Source of the DNA: Mangrovibacterium lignilyticum
Lineage (GTDB): Bacteria; Bacteroidota; Bacteroidia; Bacteroidales; Prolixibacteraceae
DNA: 64,000 nucleotides
Direction: 5' to 3'
Assembly: GCF_010882175.1 (NCBI RefSeq)
Contig: NZ_WKLH01000003.1
Coordinates: forward strand, 248,001-312,000
Both the position numbers and the translations under genes were made by a program. The notes under the pieces are model-generated. The model had not been told where the DNA came from. It did not search any database and saw only the letters and a program-made list of their open reading frames with translations. This document shows, in pieces, positions 7,798 through 16,294 of this stretch. The stretch's first letter is position 1, and each line of letters starts with the position of its first letter.

Positions 7798-10797
7798 ATG
7801 AAAAAGGCAGGTAAATTTGTTCTATATCTGATGCTTTCCGTTCTGTCGCTGTTGGTCATACTGGCGGTTGTGGCGTCATTAATGCAGGACAAAATCGTGA
7901 AACTGGCACTTGAGCAGGTTAGTGAAACAACAAATATTCCGATAGAGACTGGAGAGATTGACTTTTCTCTGATTCGCAACTTTCCGATGGCTACGCTGGA
8001 CTGCCGGGATCTATTGATCAGTTCACCTGATTCACTTAGGCAATCGAATTCGGCAAAAGACACCTTGCTTTATGTGGGTAGGCTTTATGTGTCCGTTCAA
8101 GCGAAGCCATTGCTAAAAGGGATTTTTGAGGTCAGAAAAGTTGAAATCGCTGATGCGGATGTTTTTTATGAGGTTGATAGTCTCGGGAAAACGAACTACG
8201 ACTTTCTGATGGACACGAAGCAGAGCCAGCCAATTGATACCGCATCAAATTCGATTTACCTCGATGTAAAAACATTTGAGCTCAATCATGTGACTTGTCA
8301 CTATGACGATCAGAAATTGAACGCGCAAGCAAAATTGGTGCTCGAAGAGGTTGATTTGTCTGGCCTAATTGACAATAGCCAGTATTACGGGAATGTTGAA
8401 GGAGAGGCTTATGTAACCGATTGTAATTTCCCGGAAATTCAGTTGGGTAAAATGGGAAAAGCTACGCTCAAGTTTAATCTTGACTACAAAGATCAGTTGC
8501 TCAGCATTCAACAAACGGATATCGCGATTGATGATAAGGCCAATTTGGCGGTGAAAGGCTATCTTATTTTTAGCGACAAGTTAATGGCTGATCTCAAGCT
8601 TCAGGCCGGGCAACTTGATGTAGCTGGTCTAGCCGAATATATGCCTGCAAATTGGTTCGAAAATTACGGTGTTCACAAGCTTGACGGAACCGTTAACGTG
8701 AATGCAACCGTGTCGGGCTATTTGAATGATTCAACGGCACTGCCACACATTGATGCCACTGTTGATCTTTCAAACGGGAGTATAAAATATCTCGATTATC
8801 CTGAAATTAGCCGAATAGTTTTGCAGGCTAAAGCGACTAACGGAGCGGAAAGTAACAATCGAACATCGAAACTGGAAGTCGATTCTCTCAGCTTTTTTGT
8901 TGCGAACAGTCTGGGCAGTTTAAAGGGAACTGTTGAAAATTTGGATCAACTGACATATGCCCTCAATTCCAGTGTTGATGTTGATTTGAATGATGTGAAT
9001 CCGTTCATTCCTGATAGCATTTTGAAGAGAATTAATGGACGCATAAAGGCAGATATATCAACCAAGGGTATTTTTCCTGATTCAATGACCGATCACTTCA
9101 TCAATTCGGTGGCAGCAAATACAACATTACATCTAAATGCTACGGAGGTGAATGTCGAACTCGATAGTTTATTGTCGGTTATAAAATTGAACGGTGAGCT
9201 GCAATACAATCCCAATCAGTTGACGGTTGAGGGATTCACGGCCGAGGTTCCTGCTTATAAATTAAGTCTGAGAAAGTTGGATTTAAATACAGCCTTTTCC
9301 GGAGAATTGATCAGACCTGAAAGCTTGGATTTTACAATTAATAAGTTGGAATTGGAAACGGACAGTTGCACCGCCAGCTTTGACGGATCACTGAAAAATC
9401 CAATGGCTCCGGATTACAATCTTAATGGAAAACTGAAGCTGAACCTGGCTGAAGTTTATTCGATGTTACCCGACTCGTTGGTCTCCGGTTTGTCGGGCAA
9501 TGTTTCAGTAAATCTCCATTCGGCGGCCAAAATTAATCTCGATTCTATTAGCGATCAGATTCAGGATGTGTTATTCACCCAAGGTGATTTTGCAGTTAAT
9601 TTTCGGAATGTCTCGTTGGACATGCCAGATTCGCTGATGTGTGTTCAAAAGTTATCAGGCGATGTGAAATATCAGGCTGATACTGTCTGGATCGACCAGC
9701 TGGAAGGTGGGTATCAGGGACTGAATTTCGGAGCACGGGCAACGACTATCGCAAATGTTTATTCGGCTGCTATTCAAAATAAACCCAAAGAATTGTTAGT
9801 GCACGGCAACTTTAGCGTTGATAGTCTTGATTATGCCTGGATTGAAAGTTTCCTCCCCAAGGATTCTGTGGATTCGTCGAATGTTCAGGATTCAGAGGAA
9901 ACTTCGCCGATGAATTTCACCTATAAAGTGAACGGGAGATTTGAAGCCAATGAGCTAAAGTACGGACCCAATGTTTTTGAAAATGTAGCGACGAAATTTT
10001 TGGTGAAAGACAGCTACTATGTACTCGACAGTTTAAGTATGGAAGCCTATCAGGGCAAGGCCTTGTCGTCAATTAAAGTCGAAATGAAGCCCGAAGGTGA
10101 GATGGACCTTTTCTTTAAAACCAATGTTGGGCAAATGAATGTTTCGGAGATGGCGAAAGGTCTTGAAGATTACATCACCATGGACGATTTCACCGCAGAT
10201 AATGTTAAAGGGACGATTTCGACTCGAATGGATGGAAAGATTGTGCTGGATAAAAACTTTGAACCCGTCTACAATTCATTGATGTTAAAAGGAGATCTGG
10301 ATATTGCTAACGGGGCATTGATTAATGTAAAGCCGGTAATGGAGGTTGAAAAAATCCCCGCTGTCGGACTCAAGAATATGGATAAACTGTATTTCAGCAC
10401 ACTAAAAAGCAGTATTTTCTTGTTCAATAATAAGCTGTACATCCCGCAAACCGAAATTCGTAGTAGTTCTTTCGATGCCATGTTTTTAGGAATGTATAGT
10501 TTTGGCGAAGACTACGCCTACCATATTCGGATGTTTTTAGGCGAAGTGCTTTCGAGTAAGTCGAAGGCTAACTTGCGAAAACAATCGCAGGATGATGGAT
10601 TTGAAGAGGACCAGAGCGATGATATTACGAAAGGGCGGACGTCGATTTACCTGGTTTCGAAGAAGGAGAACGGCAAGGAAAAAGCCTGGTTCGATAATCG
10701 GAAGGACCGAACGAATATGGTCGCCAAAGTAAAGATGCAGGAGGGTGCTTTGAAGTTTAAGTTTCATCCGTTGTTTGTGACTTATGAGACAGAATAA
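7798..10797 (+). CDS. AsmA-like envelope protein
   Basis: A 999-residue protein with a single N-terminal membrane anchor (residues about 8-30, LYLMLSVLSLLVILAVVASL) followed by a very long periplasmic region of repeating beta-strands. The opening DKIVKLALEQVSETTNIPIETGEIDFSLIRNFP-type segment and the later NGRIKADISTKG and LNGKLKLNL repeats are typical of AsmA family proteins. These are related to the bridge-like TamB/YhdP lipid-transport proteins and are thought to move or organise phospholipid between the two membranes. The C-terminal AsmA_2-like part (about residues 770-990) is present, so the protein is complete. It overlaps the following DsbA-like gene by 14 bp, so the two are translationally linked. 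Confidence 0.88.
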   Translation: MKKAGKFVLYLMLSVLSLLVILAVVASLMQDKIVKLALEQVSETTNIPIETGEIDFSLIRNFPMATLDCRDLLISSPDSLRQSNSAKDTLLYVGRLYVSVQAKPLLKGIFEVRKVEIADADVFYEVDSLGKTNYDFLMDTKQSQPIDTASNSIYLDVKTFELNHVTCHYDDQKLNAQAKLVLEEVDLSGLIDNSQYYGNVEGEAYVTDCNFPEIQLGKMGKATLKFNLDYKDQLLSIQQTDIAIDDKANLAVKGYLIFSDKLMADLKLQAGQLDVAGLAEYMPANWFENYGVHKLDGTVNVNATVSGYLNDSTALPHIDATVDLSNGSIKYLDYPEISRIVLQAKATNGAESNNRTSKLEVDSLSFFVANSLGSLKGTVENLDQLTYALNSSVDVDLNDVNPFIPDSILKRINGRIKADISTKGIFPDSMTDHFINSVAANTTLHLNATEVNVELDSLLSVIKLNGELQYNPNQLTVEGFTAEVPAYKLSLRKLDLNTAFSGELIRPESLDFTINKLELETDSCTASFDGSLKNPMAPDYNLNGKLKLNLAEVYSMLPDSLVSGLSGNVSVNLHSAAKINLDSISDQIQDVLFTQGDFAVNFRNVSLDMPDSLMCVQKLSGDVKYQADTVWIDQLEGGYQGLNFGARATTIANVYSAAIQNKPKELLVHGNFSVDSLDYAWIESFLPKDSVDSSNVQDSEETSPMNFTYKVNGRFEANELKYGPNVFENVATKFLVKDSYYVLDSLSMEAYQGKALSSIKVEMKPEGEMDLFFKTNVGQMNVSEMAKGLEDYITMDDFTADNVKGTISTRMDGKIVLDKNFEPVYNSLMLKGDLDIANGALINVKPVMEVEKIPAVGLKNMDKLYFSTLKSSIFLFNNKLYIPQTEIRSSSFDAMFLGMYSFGEDYAYHIRMFLGEVLSSKSKANLRKQSQDDGFEEDQSDDITKGRTSIYLVSKKENGKEKAWFDNRKDRTNMVAKVKMQEGALKFKFHPLFVTYETE

Positions 10798-11437
10798 GCC
10801 AATTTTGACAAAGCAGACGTTTCTGCCCCTGGTAACCGCTTTTCTGTTGTTGTTTGCGGCTGGTGCGTGTACAAATGCTGACAAGACGGGCAAGCCGAGC
10901 GGGAAAATAGTTAATGTTACAGATCGGGAGGAAGATGTTGTGTTTGGAGATGTAAAGGCGCCGCAAGAAATCATCATGTATTCGAGCTACGACTGTAAGT
11001 TTTGCCGTAAGTTTTTTGCAACGACCTATCCGGAGTTGAGAGAGAAATATTTAGATACGGGAAAAGTAAAGTTAGTAGTTAAATGGCTCGACTTCGGGGA
11101 GCGTCCGGAAATGCTGAATGCTCTTCAGGCAGCGAGTTGCATTAGCCGCTTTGGTGTGTACGAGAAGTTTCATGAGTTGCTAAACTTCAACCCGGCTGTT
11201 GTTTATACTCCCGAGTTCGAGGAATTACTTGGTGATATTATGCAGCGAAACCAATTTATTGCGGAGTGCATCGTGAACAACAACAACTATGAATATCTGA
11301 AATCGAACCTCCGTGAGTTTAGTGAAAACGAAATCCCCGGAACCCCGGCTTTTATTCTGAATACGAACATTTATACCGGATATCGGTCCTTCGATCGACT
11401 GGAGTCTATCATGATCAATGAGTTTGAATTTAATTAA
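10784..11437 (+). CDS. DsbA-like thioredoxin-fold lipoprotein
   Basis: A 217-residue protein with a lipoprotein signal (hydrophobic core then AAGAC, residues about 15-29) and a thioredoxin fold with an active-site CKFC (residues 71-74). The preceding GDVKAPQEIIMYSSYDC and the cis-Pro region ENEIPGTPAFILN identify the Thioredoxin_4/DsbA group, which oxidises or isomerises disulfides in the periplasm. Unlike soluble DsbA it is lipid-anchored. Its first codons overlap the end of the AsmA gene by 14 bp, and a small Cys-containing lipoprotein follows 13 bp downstream, so the three form one transcription unit. The dipeptide KF between the cysteines differs from the PH of E. coli DsbA, so the redox potential may differ. 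Confidence 0.85.
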   Translation: MRQNKPILTKQTFLPLVTAFLLLFAAGACTNADKTGKPSGKIVNVTDREEDVVFGDVKAPQEIIMYSSYDCKFCRKFFATTYPELREKYLDTGKVKLVVKWLDFGERPEMLNALQAASCISRFGVYEKFHELLNFNPAVVYTPEFEELLGDIMQRNQFIAECIVNNNNYEYLKSNLREFSENEIPGTPAFILNTNIYTGYRSFDRLESIMINEFEFN

Positions 11438-11450
11438 TAACTATTTCTAT

Positions 11451-11795
11451 ATGAAAACAATACAAATTTCCTTGGCTGCATGTGTTCTGTTTTTGCTCGC
11501 AGCATGCGGTGAACCGGAAGCGGAAGAACAGTGCACGGACGCTTCACAAGCTTGCTCAAACGATTCGTCAATTACCATTGATGCGACAACCTGCAGCGAT
11601 GGTGAAGACGTTTATTACCTGATTGATGGTACAAAATACACCTATGAGGAATTAGCAAGCCTTATTTCTACAACCTGTAATGCTGGAAGTTCGGCCCTGA
11701 TTAACGACGAAGGTATTGTACAAATGCGGAGCCGGATGTCGGAAATTTCATCTCGTTTGATGATTCAGGCCCGCGCGGCTGCCGGTTGCGAATAG
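11451..11795 (+). CDS. Small Cys-containing lipoprotein
   Basis: A 114-residue lipoprotein starting at the ATG at 11451 (MKTIQISLAACVLF). The signal ends LLAAC. The mature part is acidic at first and keeps five further cysteines (EEQC, QAC, ATTC, TTC and the penultimate GC), an unusual number for so small a protein. I recognise no family. It lies 13 bp after the DsbA-like gene and ends with a terminator, so it is the last gene of the AsmA/DsbA unit. An obvious but unproven idea is that its disulfides are made by the neighbouring thioredoxin-fold lipoprotein. A start at 11418 is in frame but would put a non-signal leader in front. Confidence 0.7.
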   Translation: MKTIQISLAACVLFLLAACGEPEAEEQCTDASQACSNDSSITIDATTCSDGEDVYYLIDGTKYTYEELASLISTTCNAGSSALINDEGIVQMRSRMSEISSRLMIQARAAAGCE

Positions 11796-11816
11796 CGAAT
11801 GTCAGGATCCGGTTGT

Positions 11817-11859
11817 AAAATCCCGAAGAATCGTTTTTGTGGTTGATCGGGATTTTTTT
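11817..11859 (+). terminator. Intrinsic terminator of the AsmA/DsbA unit
   Basis: AAAATCCCGA (11817-11826) pairs with TCGGGATTTT (from 11847), with a run of seven T on the 3' side. Confidence 0.85.
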
Positions 11860-11945
11860 GTATGAAACTTTCGCGGGCTAAACTGTTTCATTCATTGTGA
11901 ACTTTGTACTTTTGACGATTAAATAAGCGGAAGGAAATATTCGAT

Positions 11946-12656
11946 ATGAGTGTGAAAGACATAAAAGTGATTGCCTTTGATGCGGATGATACCTTGTGGG
12001 AGAATGAAAATTTCTTTCGGGATGCCGAGAAGGAATTTTGCCGGGTGATGGCCGAATATGAGACCTATGAAAATTTGATGACCGAATTGTTCAGGGTCGA
12101 AGTTCAGAACCTGGAAATATATGGTTACGGTATCAAAGCGTTCATTTTGTCGCTGATTGAGACCTCCCTTATCATCTCGGATAAAAAGGTTAGACCCGAG
12201 CAGATTGACGCCATTGTAGGCATTGGCAAAAGCATGCTGGACAAAGAGGTGATTTTACTGGATGGGATTGTCGACTTGTTGGATAAGCTTTATGGGAAGT
12301 ACCGTTTAGTGGTGGCAACCAAAGGCGATCTACTTGATCAGGAACGGAAATTGAAAAAGTCCGGATTGCTAAAATATTTTCACCATATCGAAATAATGAC
12401 GCACAAGAAACACGGAAACTACCAGGAGTTGCTCAAGCACCTCGATATTCAGGTGGACGAGTTTTTGATGGTGGGAAATTCGCTGAAGTCGGATGTGTTG
12501 CCGGTGATTGAATTGGGTGGTTATGCCGCTCACGTGCCGTATTACACGACCTGGATCTTTGAGCAAATGGACCCGAATGATATTAAAAGCGACCGTTTCT
12601 TTGAACTGAAAGAAATTCATGATGTTTTGGACTTGTTCGGTCGGGCAACAACTTGA
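11946..12656 (+). CDS. HAD-superfamily hydrolase
   Basis: A 236-residue cytoplasmic HAD phosphatase. Motif I is FDADDTLW (nucleophile and acid Asp, about residues 11-13), motif II is VVATKGD, motif III is a Lys before the final motif, and motif IV is GNSLKSDVLP. The cap between motifs I and II is helical, as in subfamily I enzymes such as phosphoglycolate phosphatase, beta-phosphoglucomutase and YjjG-like nucleotidases. DDTLWENE is frequent in the YjjG/haloacid group, but the substrate cannot be predicted. The gene follows the AsmA unit after its own terminator and precedes the DUF2797 gene by 31 bp, probably in one transcript. Confidence 0.88.
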   Translation: MSVKDIKVIAFDADDTLWENENFFRDAEKEFCRVMAEYETYENLMTELFRVEVQNLEIYGYGIKAFILSLIETSLIISDKKVRPEQIDAIVGIGKSMLDKEVILLDGIVDLLDKLYGKYRLVVATKGDLLDQERKLKKSGLLKYFHHIEIMTHKKHGNYQELLKHLDIQVDEFLMVGNSLKSDVLPVIELGGYAAHVPYYTTWIFEQMDPNDIKSDRFFELKEIHDVLDLFGRATT

Positions 12657-12687
12657 AACTTTGAACTCGAAACTTGAAACTGAAGAA

Positions 12688-13491
12688 ATGGAATACCAGG
12701 GAAATATCTTAAAAATGCGGTCGGAACTGGACGAGCCAATTCGCTACTTTTTTAAAATCGGCAACCAGGAAGTCGACATGAATGCATTAATAGGCAAGCA
12801 AATCCGAATGCAATTTGACGGACAAATTAATTGTATTTCCTGTGGGAAGAGAACCAAAACGTCGTTCAGCCAAGGCTTTTGCTACAATTGTTTGCAGACA
12901 GCACCTGAAGCCAGCGAAACAGTGATGCGTCCCGAATTGTCAAAATCGCAATTTGGCATTGCCCGCGATATGGAATGGGCTGAGAAACATGATCTGATTG
13001 ACCATATTGTCTACCTGGCTGTGTCCAGCGAACTGAAAGTTGGAGTGACGCGGATTCACCAGGTTCCAACCCGATGGATTGATCAGGGGGCAGCTTATGC
13101 TATCCGGGTGGCGCAAACGCCAAACCGACATATCGCCGGAGTGATGGAGGTTTTCCTGAAAAAGTATTTTACCGACAAAACAAATTGGCGCGACATGCTG
13201 AAGAATAATGTCGCTGAAAACTTTGATCTTCAGGCGGAGAAGGAGAATCTCTTACAATTACTTCCGGCCGAGTTGCGACAGTATCGATGCACGAACGACG
13301 AGGTGGTCAATTTGCACTATCCGGTGCTTGAATACCCCACAAAACTGAAAAGCGTTTCGTTTGATAAGGAGGCTGTGATTGAAGGCGAGCTAAAGGGGAT
13401 TAAAGGTCAGTATCTGCTGCTGGATCAGGGGCGTGTACTGAATGTTCGGAAGCACAACGGATACTTTTTAAGACTTTCTTTTGATTCATAA
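12688..13491 (+). CDS. DUF2797 family protein
   Basis: A 267-residue protein of the DUF2797 family, whose function is unknown. The start at 12688 (MEYQGNILKMR) is chosen because an in-frame upstream ATG at 12619 would overlap the HAD gene and read through a low-complexity TTGAAACT repeat. The N-terminal part has a zinc-ribbon-like set of cysteines (CISC followed 13 residues later by CYNC). The centre, IVYLAVSSELKVGVTR then RWIDQGA, has the spacing of a GIY-YIG-like nuclease core (Tyr, Gly-Val-Thr-Arg, Arg, Gln). This resemblance is my reading and not established. No membrane segment or signal is present, so it should be cytoplasmic. Confidence 0.82.
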   Translation: MEYQGNILKMRSELDEPIRYFFKIGNQEVDMNALIGKQIRMQFDGQINCISCGKRTKTSFSQGFCYNCLQTAPEASETVMRPELSKSQFGIARDMEWAEKHDLIDHIVYLAVSSELKVGVTRIHQVPTRWIDQGAAYAIRVAQTPNRHIAGVMEVFLKKYFTDKTNWRDMLKNNVAENFDLQAEKENLLQLLPAELRQYRCTNDEVVNLHYPVLEYPTKLKSVSFDKEAVIEGELKGIKGQYLLLDQGRVLNVRKHNGYFLRLSFDS

Positions 13492-13683
13492 TTCGGGAAT
13501 GAGTTGAAAATTTATGCTGAACAGGAATTGATTCGACCTGTAATATTTTTATAATTTGCTGTGTTTGAATCGTTTTGTAGAACATTAAAATTTCAACTGA
13601 ATAAAGACTTTGGCCTTTTATTGTCCGCTTTTTTTTTCGTTTATTTGATTGCTGATTATGGGCAGTTTAATATTATATTAACT

Positions 13684-14697
13684 ATGGGAAATCTCGATTG
13701 GAAAAATATAGGTTTTGGTTATCGCAAAACCAACTTCAACATTCGCTGTTGGTACAAAGATGGTCAATGGGGACCATTGGAAGTTAGTGATTCAGAATTT
13801 TTGAATTTGCACATTGCTGCCACCTGTTTGCACTACGGACAAGAAGCCTTTGAAGGATTAAAAGCCTTTACCGGTCAAGACGGCAAAGTGCGTGTTTTCC
13901 GGATGGAAGATAACGCTCGCCGTATGCAGTCGTCAAGCGACGGTATTCTCATGCCGCACGTGCCAACCGACTTGTTTACAGACGCTGTGAAACTGGCGAT
14001 AAAAAAGAATTTGAATTTTGTTCCTCCTTACGGATCGGGAGCATCTTTATATGTTCGCCCGGTGCTCATTGGTACCGGACCTGAAATAGGGGTTAAGCCG
14101 TCTGCTGAATACCTGTTCATGGTTTTTGTAATGCCTGTTGGACCTTATTTCCCCGAAGGATTTAAACCGACAGAGTTGGTGATCATGCGCAAATACGATC
14201 GAGCAGCTCCGCAGGGAACCGGAAAATACAAAGTTGGCGGTAACTATGCTGCCAGTTTGGTGGCCGGAAAAAAAGCGAAGGAAGGTCATTATTCAGCTGT
14301 TCTGTATCTGGATGCCCGCGAAAAGAAATATATTGACGAGTGTGGTCCGGCAAACTTTTTCGCTATAAAAGACGATACCTACATCACACCACTTTCCGAT
14401 TCTATTTTACCATCGATCACGAATATGAGTCTGATGCAACTGGCAGAAGATTTGGGATTGAAAGTTGAGCGAAGAAAAGTGCCGGTTGAGGAGTTGGAAA
14501 CATTCCAGGAAGTTGGCGCCTGTGGAACGGCTGCCGTTATCTCGCCCATTAAGCGAATTTACGACGAAGATATGGACAAGGAATATTTGTACGGTTACGA
14601 TCCCGGACCATGGAGTACCAAGCTTTATCAAAAGCTGCAGGGTATTCAGTATGGCGATGAGCCTGATCATCATGGGTGGACAACCATCATCGAATAA
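13684..14697 (+). CDS. ilvE: Branched-chain amino acid aminotransferase
   Basis: A 337-residue fold-type IV PLP enzyme that interconverts valine, leucine or isoleucine with their 2-oxo acids, using 2-oxoglutarate/glutamate. Recognisable blocks are LHYGQEAFEGLKAF near the N-terminus, the PLP-binding Lys in GTGKYKVGGNYAAS, LDAREKKYIDECGPANFF, and GTAAVISPI near the C-terminus. These match the Bacteroidota IlvE/BCAT class II group. The ATG at 13684 gives the usual family start (MGNLDWKNIGFGY); an upstream in-frame GTG adds 41 residues unlike the family. No other ilv/leu genes are adjacent, and a strong terminator follows at 14715. Confidence 0.95.
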   Translation: MGNLDWKNIGFGYRKTNFNIRCWYKDGQWGPLEVSDSEFLNLHIAATCLHYGQEAFEGLKAFTGQDGKVRVFRMEDNARRMQSSSDGILMPHVPTDLFTDAVKLAIKKNLNFVPPYGSGASLYVRPVLIGTGPEIGVKPSAEYLFMVFVMPVGPYFPEGFKPTELVIMRKYDRAAPQGTGKYKVGGNYAASLVAGKKAKEGHYSAVLYLDAREKKYIDECGPANFFAIKDDTYITPLSDSILPSITNMSLMQLAEDLGLKVERRKVPVEELETFQEVGACGTAAVISPIKRIYDEDMDKEYLYGYDPGPWSTKLYQKLQGIQYGDEPDHHGWTTIIE

Positions 14698-14714
14698 TTT
14701 GAAACAATATATTG

Positions 14715-14746
14715 AAGCCTCATCTTTCCCGGATGAGGCTTTTTTA
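14715..14746 (+). terminator. Intrinsic terminator of ilvE
   Basis: AAGCCTCATC pairs with GATGAGGCTT around a 7-nt loop, followed by T5-6, 17 bp after the ilvE stop. Confidence 0.9.
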
Positions 14747-14934
14747 TCAATTTCCTTCCGGTCCGATTTTTTTCCATGTTTAAAAAGCGAGCCAATTTTG
14801 ATCAGAAACCGCGAGATCTTGTAAATTTGTTTCAGTAGACGTGCTTCCTTCGTAAGTACACGATGTCAACAACCTGAATGTTTGATTTCAATCAAGTTCC
14901 AATATTGGGGTCTACTACCCTAAAATAGCGAAAT

Positions 14935-16143
14935 ATGAATATCGTCTTAAGTGTCGGGGTTTTAATATTTGTTGGTTTCATTTTGGGGGAATTGGCTAAA
15001 AAGGCCAAATTACCGAAGATCTCGGGCTATATTTTAGCGGGTATCTTGTTGAATCCGGATTTGTTGGGAATCATGTCTCCTGAGTTCGTTGATCATACTG
15101 ATCCTCTGCTTACCATATCATTGTCGGTGATTACCTTTTCGATCGGTGGTTCGTTGAGTTTATCGAAAATCAAAGCTACGGGGCGCACCATTCTTTTGCT
15201 GACCCTTTATGAAGCATTGTTCGCCTTCTTTCTTGTATTGCTTTGCATGTCTGTCACCCTGTACTTTTTCATGTCCACGCTTTATTCCCTTCCGGTAATC
15301 TTAGCGCTGAGTTTGGTGCTTGCGTCTTTAGCATCTCCAACCGACCCCTCGGCGACATTGGCAGTCATTCACGAGTATGATGCCAAAGGTGCAGTCAGCT
15401 CATCGATGTTGGAGATTGCAGCTTTCGACGATGTGATTGGGATTACTATTTTTACCCTGGCATCCGCTGGAGCAGCTTACCTGATGGGAGAGTCATCCGC
15501 TACCTTTGTTCAGATTGTTACAGGACTCGGAAAGGGAATTGGAGGTGCCGTTTTATTGGGAGGTTTGGGCGGCCTGCTTTTCAATTTTTTGGTGAAATTA
15601 TTTCGAAAGGAGTCTGACGGTAGTCTGATCGTCATTACTTTCGGAATGGTGCTTTTGACCTATGGGTTATCTGACTATTTTGGATTCGAAGCTTTGTTGG
15701 CGACTATGTCATTGGGTGTCATCGTAGTCAATTATAACTCGCTGGCCGACAAGATATTTCAGTTGATAGAGCGCTATACCGATGAACTTATTTTTGTGGT
15801 TTTCTTTTCCCTGTCTGGTCTACATTTACAATTATCGGCTTTGTCCGGTAGTTTTCTACTTATTCTGATTTATATTCTGGCAAGGGCCGCGGGTAAGTTC
15901 CTGGGGATATTTGCGGGGGCTGTTCAATTTAAGGCCGATCCGAAAGTGAAACGATACGCTGCCGGCGGTTTGATTCCTCAAGGCGGAATTGTAATTGGGC
16001 TGGCACTGCTGCAGGCTAAGGACCCGGCTTTTAAAGATATTTCGTCCCTAATTATTGGCGTTGTGATCGGAGCTGCGCTGATTCATGAAATCATTGGTCC
16101 GGTTATGTCGCGATTGTCTTTAAAGAAGGCGGGTGAAATTTGA
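14935..16143 (+). CDS. CPA2-family cation/proton antiporter (membrane domain only)
   Basis: A 402-residue inner-membrane antiporter with about twelve helices. The N-terminus (GFILGELAKKAKLPKISGYILAGILLNP) and the ALASPTDPSATLAVI segment are typical of the Na/H exchanger/KefB superfamily. Helix 5 carries the paired acidic residues (FDDVIGI) needed for two-proton electrogenic exchange. It lacks the RCK/TrkA-N and USP regulatory domains found in KefB- or NhaP2-like proteins, so it is the short form. It probably exchanges Na or K for protons. It is flanked by terminators on both sides and is transcribed alone, convergent with the SusD pseudogene. Confidence 0.88.
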   Translation: MNIVLSVGVLIFVGFILGELAKKAKLPKISGYILAGILLNPDLLGIMSPEFVDHTDPLLTISLSVITFSIGGSLSLSKIKATGRTILLLTLYEALFAFFLVLLCMSVTLYFFMSTLYSLPVILALSLVLASLASPTDPSATLAVIHEYDAKGAVSSSMLEIAAFDDVIGITIFTLASAGAAYLMGESSATFVQIVTGLGKGIGGAVLLGGLGGLLFNFLVKLFRKESDGSLIVITFGMVLLTYGLSDYFGFEALLATMSLGVIVVNYNSLADKIFQLIERYTDELIFVVFFSLSGLHLQLSALSGSFLLILIYILARAAGKFLGIFAGAVQFKADPKVKRYAAGGLIPQGGIVIGLALLQAKDPAFKDISSLIIGVVIGAALIHEIIGPVMSRLSLKKAGEI

Positions 16144-16207
16144 CAAAGCTTTGGAACTGCCTGGATTTTGCAAGCGTAAAGTCGTTCCTGAACGGACTAT
16201 TGCCTAC

Positions 16208-16238
16208 AAAAAAGAGACTGCTTTGGGGGCAGCCTCTT
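16208..16238 (-). terminator. Terminator downstream of the SusD pseudogene
   Basis: Read on the minus strand, AAGAGGCTGC pairs imperfectly with GCAGTCTCTT (one mismatch) around a CCCCAAA loop and runs into six T. It would end minus-strand transcription about 60 bp past the SusD remnant stop. Confidence 0.75.
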
Positions 16239-16294
16239 AGTCCTAATCATTATTGAAGTCAATGAATTTCTGTCTCCGTGATTCAACCACCTGC

